This document shows positions 5,417 to 8,105 of a DNA stretch of 8,105 bases, piece by piece. Positions within the stretch are counted from its first letter, which is position 1, and each line of letters begins with the position of its first letter. The stretch spans positions 1 to 8,105 of the forward strand of contig JAIRPS010000235.1 in the NCBI GenBank assembly GCA_031256885.1, read 5' to 3'. Below the pieces are notes generated by a model. It worked only from the letters and a program-made list of their open reading frames with translations. It ran no database searches and was not told the origin of the DNA. Source of the DNA: Bifidobacteriaceae bacterium. Its GTDB lineage: Bacteria > Actinomycetota > Actinomycetes > Actinomycetales > WQXJ01. Position numbers and translations under genes: made by a program.

Positions 5417-6748
5417 ATGATCACATGTGTAACCATCCCCGCACCGCCCAACTGGGCAAGCCAACTGATCAGCGCTTCCCCAGGACAGTGGCCGCTGGCC
5501 TGGTTGCGCCGCGGTCAGGGCATGATTGCTTGGGGACAAACTGAAAGACTTGACTTGCAGGGGCCAAACCGCCTGTCCCGCGCCGCCGGCTGGTGGGCCA
5601 AACAAGCTGCTAGCGCCCAAATCAGTGTCGCAGAAAATCCCAACCAATCCGGTCAGTCTGGAGCTTTGAGCAAGCAACCCGGTACTGGACTGATCGCTTT
5701 TGGTTCTTTCCCTTTCGATGACTGTTCAGCCGCTGCCGCTGTTTTGATAGTGCCGCAGGTAGTGGTCGGTTTACGTGAACAAACAGCCTGGATTACTGGC
5801 ATTGCCAACAATGTCAGCCGCAGCAGCTTGGCCAAGAACCTAACTGCACTGCTGCAACAGCGGCCTACCGCCGTTGTTGATGAGCTAAACAATCGGCACA
5901 GTCCACCCGAGCCAGCCCAAGCAGGCAGCGGAGTGGCTCGCCAACCGCGCCATTTAGCTGAAGCCTGGCCAGGTGTTGTGGCGCAGGCAATCGAGGCTAT
6001 TCGGCGCGGTGAAGTGGAAAAAGTGGTTTTGGCGCGCGACGAATGGGTCAGCCGGGAGCAGCCCTGGCGGATTGCTGATCTGCTCAGCAATTTATCCGCC
6101 GCCTACCCCAACTGTTGGACTTTTTGCGTTGATAACCTGGTTGGGGCAACTCCAGAAATGTTGGTTCGTTCAGTTCATGGTTTGGTCACAGCGCGCGTTT
6201 TAGCAGGTACTTTCCCGCACGATGCCGGTGAGCCAGACCGCTCACGCCTTGCCCAAGCGCTCCTCAGCTCTTCCAAAGATTTAGCAGAACACCAGTTCGC
6301 GGTGCGGTCGGTGGCTCAAGCATTAGCACCTTTCACCAATGAGCTCAGTGTGCCGGACGCCCCTTATGTGTTGTCGTTAGCTAACGTTTCCCATTTGGCT
6401 AGCGATATTGCTGGGGTGGCTAGTCAAAAATTTAGTGTGTTGGAATTGGCAGATGCTGTTCATCCCACTGCCGCTGTTTGTGGCACACCGCCAAACCCAG
6501 CTCGCCAGCTACTGACCAGACTTGAAGACTTTGACCGTGAACGGTATGCCGGACCAGTCGGTTGGATTGACAGCCAGGGTGATGGTGAGTGGGCTATTGC
6601 ACTGCGTTGTGCCCAACTTAGCGCTGACCGACTCCAAGCACATCTCTATGCTGGCGGCGGCATTGTGGCTGCCTCACAATGTGCCGAGGAGCTTGCGGAG
6701 ACTGAAGCGAAGTTTTTACCAATGCGCCAAGCTTTAGGCTGCGCCTAA
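5417..6748 (+). CDS. menF: Isochorismate synthase (MenF)
   Basis: This 443-residue chorismate-using enzyme of the MenF/EntC family converts chorismate to isochorismate, the entry step of menaquinone synthesis. Visible motifs: EKVVLARD (201-208) with Lys202 as the expected general base, GATPEML (243-249) with Glu247 as the expected general acid, LAGTFP (262-267), SSKDLAEHQFAV (285-296) with Glu291 as a Mg ligand, VSHLASDI (324-331), HPTAAVCGTP (349-358), ERYAGPVGW (375-383) and AEELAETEAKF (423-433) with Glu428 matching the second Mg ligand. All catalytic residues are present. The N-terminal third is variable, as in the family; PLAWLRRGQGMIAWG (26-40) fits actinobacterial homologues and supports the ATG at 5417. 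No Shine-Dalgarno sequence is visible. The adjacent divergent menG argues for a menaquinone role over siderophore or salicylate synthesis. It ends before a strong hairpin at 6767. Confidence 0.93.
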   Translation: MITCVTIPAPPNWASQLISASPGQWPLAWLRRGQGMIAWGQTERLDLQGPNRLSRAAGWWAKQAASAQISVAENPNQSGQSGALSKQPGTGLIAFGSFPFDDCSAAAAVLIVPQVVVGLREQTAWITGIANNVSRSSLAKNLTALLQQRPTAVVDELNNRHSPPEPAQAGSGVARQPRHLAEAWPGVVAQAIEAIRRGEVEKVVLARDEWVSREQPWRIADLLSNLSAAYPNCWTFCVDNLVGATPEMLVRSVHGLVTARVLAGTFPHDAGEPDRSRLAQALLSSSKDLAEHQFAVRSVAQALAPFTNELSVPDAPYVLSLANVSHLASDIAGVASQKFSVLELADAVHPTAAVCGTPPNPARQLLTRLEDFDRERYAGPVGWIDSQGDGEWAIALRCAQLSADRLQAHLYAGGGIVAASQCAEELAETEAKFLPMRQALGCA

Positions 6749-6766
6749 GACTGTCTGCTTAAACAA

Positions 6767-6813
6767 CGAACCAGCACACACCAACTTCGCCCTGGTTGGT
6801 GTGTGCTGGTTCG
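6767..6813. terminator. Perfect 19-bp inverted repeat, probable bidirectional terminator
   Basis: Arms 6767-6785 and 6795-6813 are perfectly complementary over 19 bp around a 9-nt loop. The repeat lies between the convergent ends of menF (6748) and the htrA-like gene (6887). The downstream T-tracts are modest: TTGTTT on the minus strand directly after the stem and only CCTT on the plus strand. It would work better for the htrA-like gene than for menF, though stem length may compensate. Confidence 0.75.
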
Positions 6814-6886
6814 CCTTAGCTAGGTTTCGGTTTGCCGCTCCCCGTGATGACGAATAACGGGTGCTTCTCGGCTAACCGAACGTTGC

Positions 6887-8105
6887 TTACCAGTTGAACA
6901 TGTCGAAAGGATCTTGGAAGTACCCCTCACCCCCTTCCTGACCCGGTTGCTGGTTGGGGTACCCGGGCTGTGAGCTTGGTTGAACTGTTGGGCCATCCGG
7001 CGAAGCAACTGCCGCTGCCGAATCAAGTTTTCCGAGGGTGGCTTGAATATCTAGGGCTTTGCCATCACGGACAACCGTGAATGTGACTTGTTGTCCCACA
7101 GCGTAAGTGCGCACCCAGGCTTGCAGTGCCGCCATCTCGGTGGTTGGGTGACCATCTATACCAACAATCACATCACCAACCTTCAAGCCGGCAGTCGCAG
7201 CCGCACTATCTGCATATACCTCAGTAATTTTGACGCCTTGACGTGTCACACCATCAAAAGTCACTTGGGTGGTTTCTAGAGTGACGCCGAGGTAAGCATG
7301 TTCAGCGCTACCATCAGCAATCAGTTGCGGCGCAATCACTGAAACCAGAGCTGAAGGAATCGCAAAACCCAGACCAATTGAGCCGGATTGCTCACTGAAC
7401 ATGCCTGAACTGACCGTGGCGATTGAAGAAGTGATGCCAATGACTTTGCCTTCTTTGTCAAACAACGGCCCACCTGAGTTACCAGGGTTGATTGCAGCAT
7501 CAATCTGAATCACGTTGATTACCGCCATATCATCAGCCGTACCAGATGCTGAAGTTGTGACCGGGCGGTTGATCGCTGAAACAATACCGGTGGTCACAGT
7601 GTTGTCTAATCCCAATGGATTGCCCACGGCCATTACCGGGTCACCCACTTCCACCTGGGCAGAATCGCCCAGTTCAGCTTCTTGCAAGTCCTGTGGCGGA
7701 TCTTTGATTTTGAGCACAGCCAGGTCTGTCTTAGGGTCGCTTCCCAGTACTTCTGCCTGGAAAATCCGGCCATCAGCTAAGACAATCTGGATTTGGCCTC
7801 CCTCAGCAATCACGTGATAGTTGGTGATGACATGGGCTTGTTCCGCATTGATGACAACACCGGAACCTTCTGCCCCGGAGTTTTGGGTGGATACCTGAAT
7901 GGCCACCACCGATTGGCGCACAGCGTTGGCTACTGGCCGCCAATCGGGTGCGGCACCGTCATTTTGCGGCACATTGGCAGTGTTTTTGCCGGAGTTGAGT
8001 TTCTCAACTGAAGCTGACCCATCAGATATCTGAGTCTTGGCAGCCGGCTGAAACCCGTGGGTAACTGCTGCACCAACCGCCAAGCCACCTAATGAGGCTG
8101 CCAGC
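6887..8105 (-). CDS. HtrA/DegP-like serine protease with PDZ domain, N-terminus beyond window
   Basis: This is a trypsin-fold protease of the HtrA family, expected to be membrane-anchored with its catalytic part outside the cytoplasm. There it would degrade or process misfolded envelope proteins. The frame is open to the right edge, so the start lies outside; the TTG at 8081-8083 is not taken as the start because the hydrophobic stretch LAASLGGLAVGAAVTHG, a likely membrane anchor, runs across it. Counting from that TTG as 1, the catalytic triad is His90 (TNYHVI), Asp120 (DPKTDLAVLKI) and Ser203 (NPGNSGGPLFD). The oxyanion-loop region and GLGFAIPS (237-244) are intact. One PDZ domain spans about 263-352 (YLGVTL to IQATLGKL). 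A 46-residue tail (353-398), rich in Pro, Gln, Gly and Ser, ends in FQDPFDMFNW. Actinobacterial members often have a cytoplasmic proline-rich region before the anchor, which would lie off the window. The name could be htrA, degP or pepD; I leave the symbol open. Confidence 0.93.
   Translation of the reverse strand, partial: LAASLGGLAVGAAVTHGFQPAAKTQISDGSASVEKLNSGKNTANVPQNDGAAPDWRPVANAVRQSVVAIQVSTQNSGAEGSGVVINAEQAHVITNYHVIAEGGQIQIVLADGRIFQAEVLGSDPKTDLAVLKIKDPPQDLQEAELGDSAQVEVGDPVMAVGNPLGLDNTVTTGIVSAINRPVTTSASGTADDMAVINVIQIDAAINPGNSGGPLFDKEGKVIGITSSIATVSSGMFSEQSGSIGLGFAIPSALVSVIAPQLIADGSAEHAYLGVTLETTQVTFDGVTRQGVKITEVYADSAAATAGLKVGDVIVGIDGHPTTEMAALQAWVRTYAVGQQVTFTVVRDGKALDIQATLGKLDSAAAVASPDGPTVQPSSQPGYPNQQPGQEGGEGYFQDPFDMFNW

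Noticed and set aside
4383..5473. AACTGATCAGC present at 4383-4393 and 5463-5473
   Set aside because: Short palindrome-centred match in unrelated contexts (intergenic and menF coding), and TGATCA is frequent in this window; likely chance.
5330..5677. 116-residue N-terminal extension of the menG reading frame
   Set aside because: It runs antisense through the start of menF, has Cys/Arg-rich unstructured sequence, and the ATG at 5329 has a good ribosome binding site and matches the family N-terminus.

Overview
The window reads as a chromosomal housekeeping stretch from an actinobacterium of moderate GC (mid-50s percent by eye, not counted). The evidence for this is the actinobacterial flavour of the proteins: a PurA active-site block with the EGxQAT variant, a short MenG, a ThrE-type exporter and an HtrA-like protease with an N-terminal membrane anchor. 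At least two sites also have a TANNNT -10 box placed so that transcription would begin at the start codon (leaderless mRNA). No species is claimed.

Layout from left to right. On the minus strand are the N-terminal 202 codons of purL (cut by the left edge), then a 132-bp gap, then a 5'-truncated remnant of a DUF4143-type ATPase gene. The break of that remnant coincides with a 16-bp direct repeat. Next come thrE (threonine/serine exporter family) and purA (adenylosuccinate synthetase), packed as a two-gene unit in the order purA-thrE. A 414-bp non-coding region follows. It holds the purA promoter side and, on the plus strand, a compact transcription unit: GTAAC direct repeats, a TATGAT box, a seven-codon ORF starting where transcription should start, competing G/C-rich hairpins and a very strong intrinsic terminator, with no gene downstream. 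Beyond it are menG (minus) and menF (plus), divergent across an 87-bp gap. A perfect 19-bp inverted repeat serves as a probable bidirectional terminator between menF and the convergent htrA-like gene, which runs off the right edge.

How the genes work together. purL and purA are de novo purine steps (FGAR to FGAM; IMP to adenylosuccinate). MenF makes isochorismate from chorismate, the first committed menaquinone step, and MenG methylates demethylmenaquinone, the last step, so the divergent pair brackets the pathway for the respiratory quinone. ThrE is a membrane exporter and the HtrA-like protein is an envelope quality-control protease.

The most unusual object is the plus-strand unit at about 4406-4573. 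It has the layout of a transcription attenuator or a terminated small RNA, yet it controls no visible gene. The second is the ATPase remnant with its repeat, which looks like the scar of a deletion or a lost mobile element. Everything else looks like ordinary core genome.
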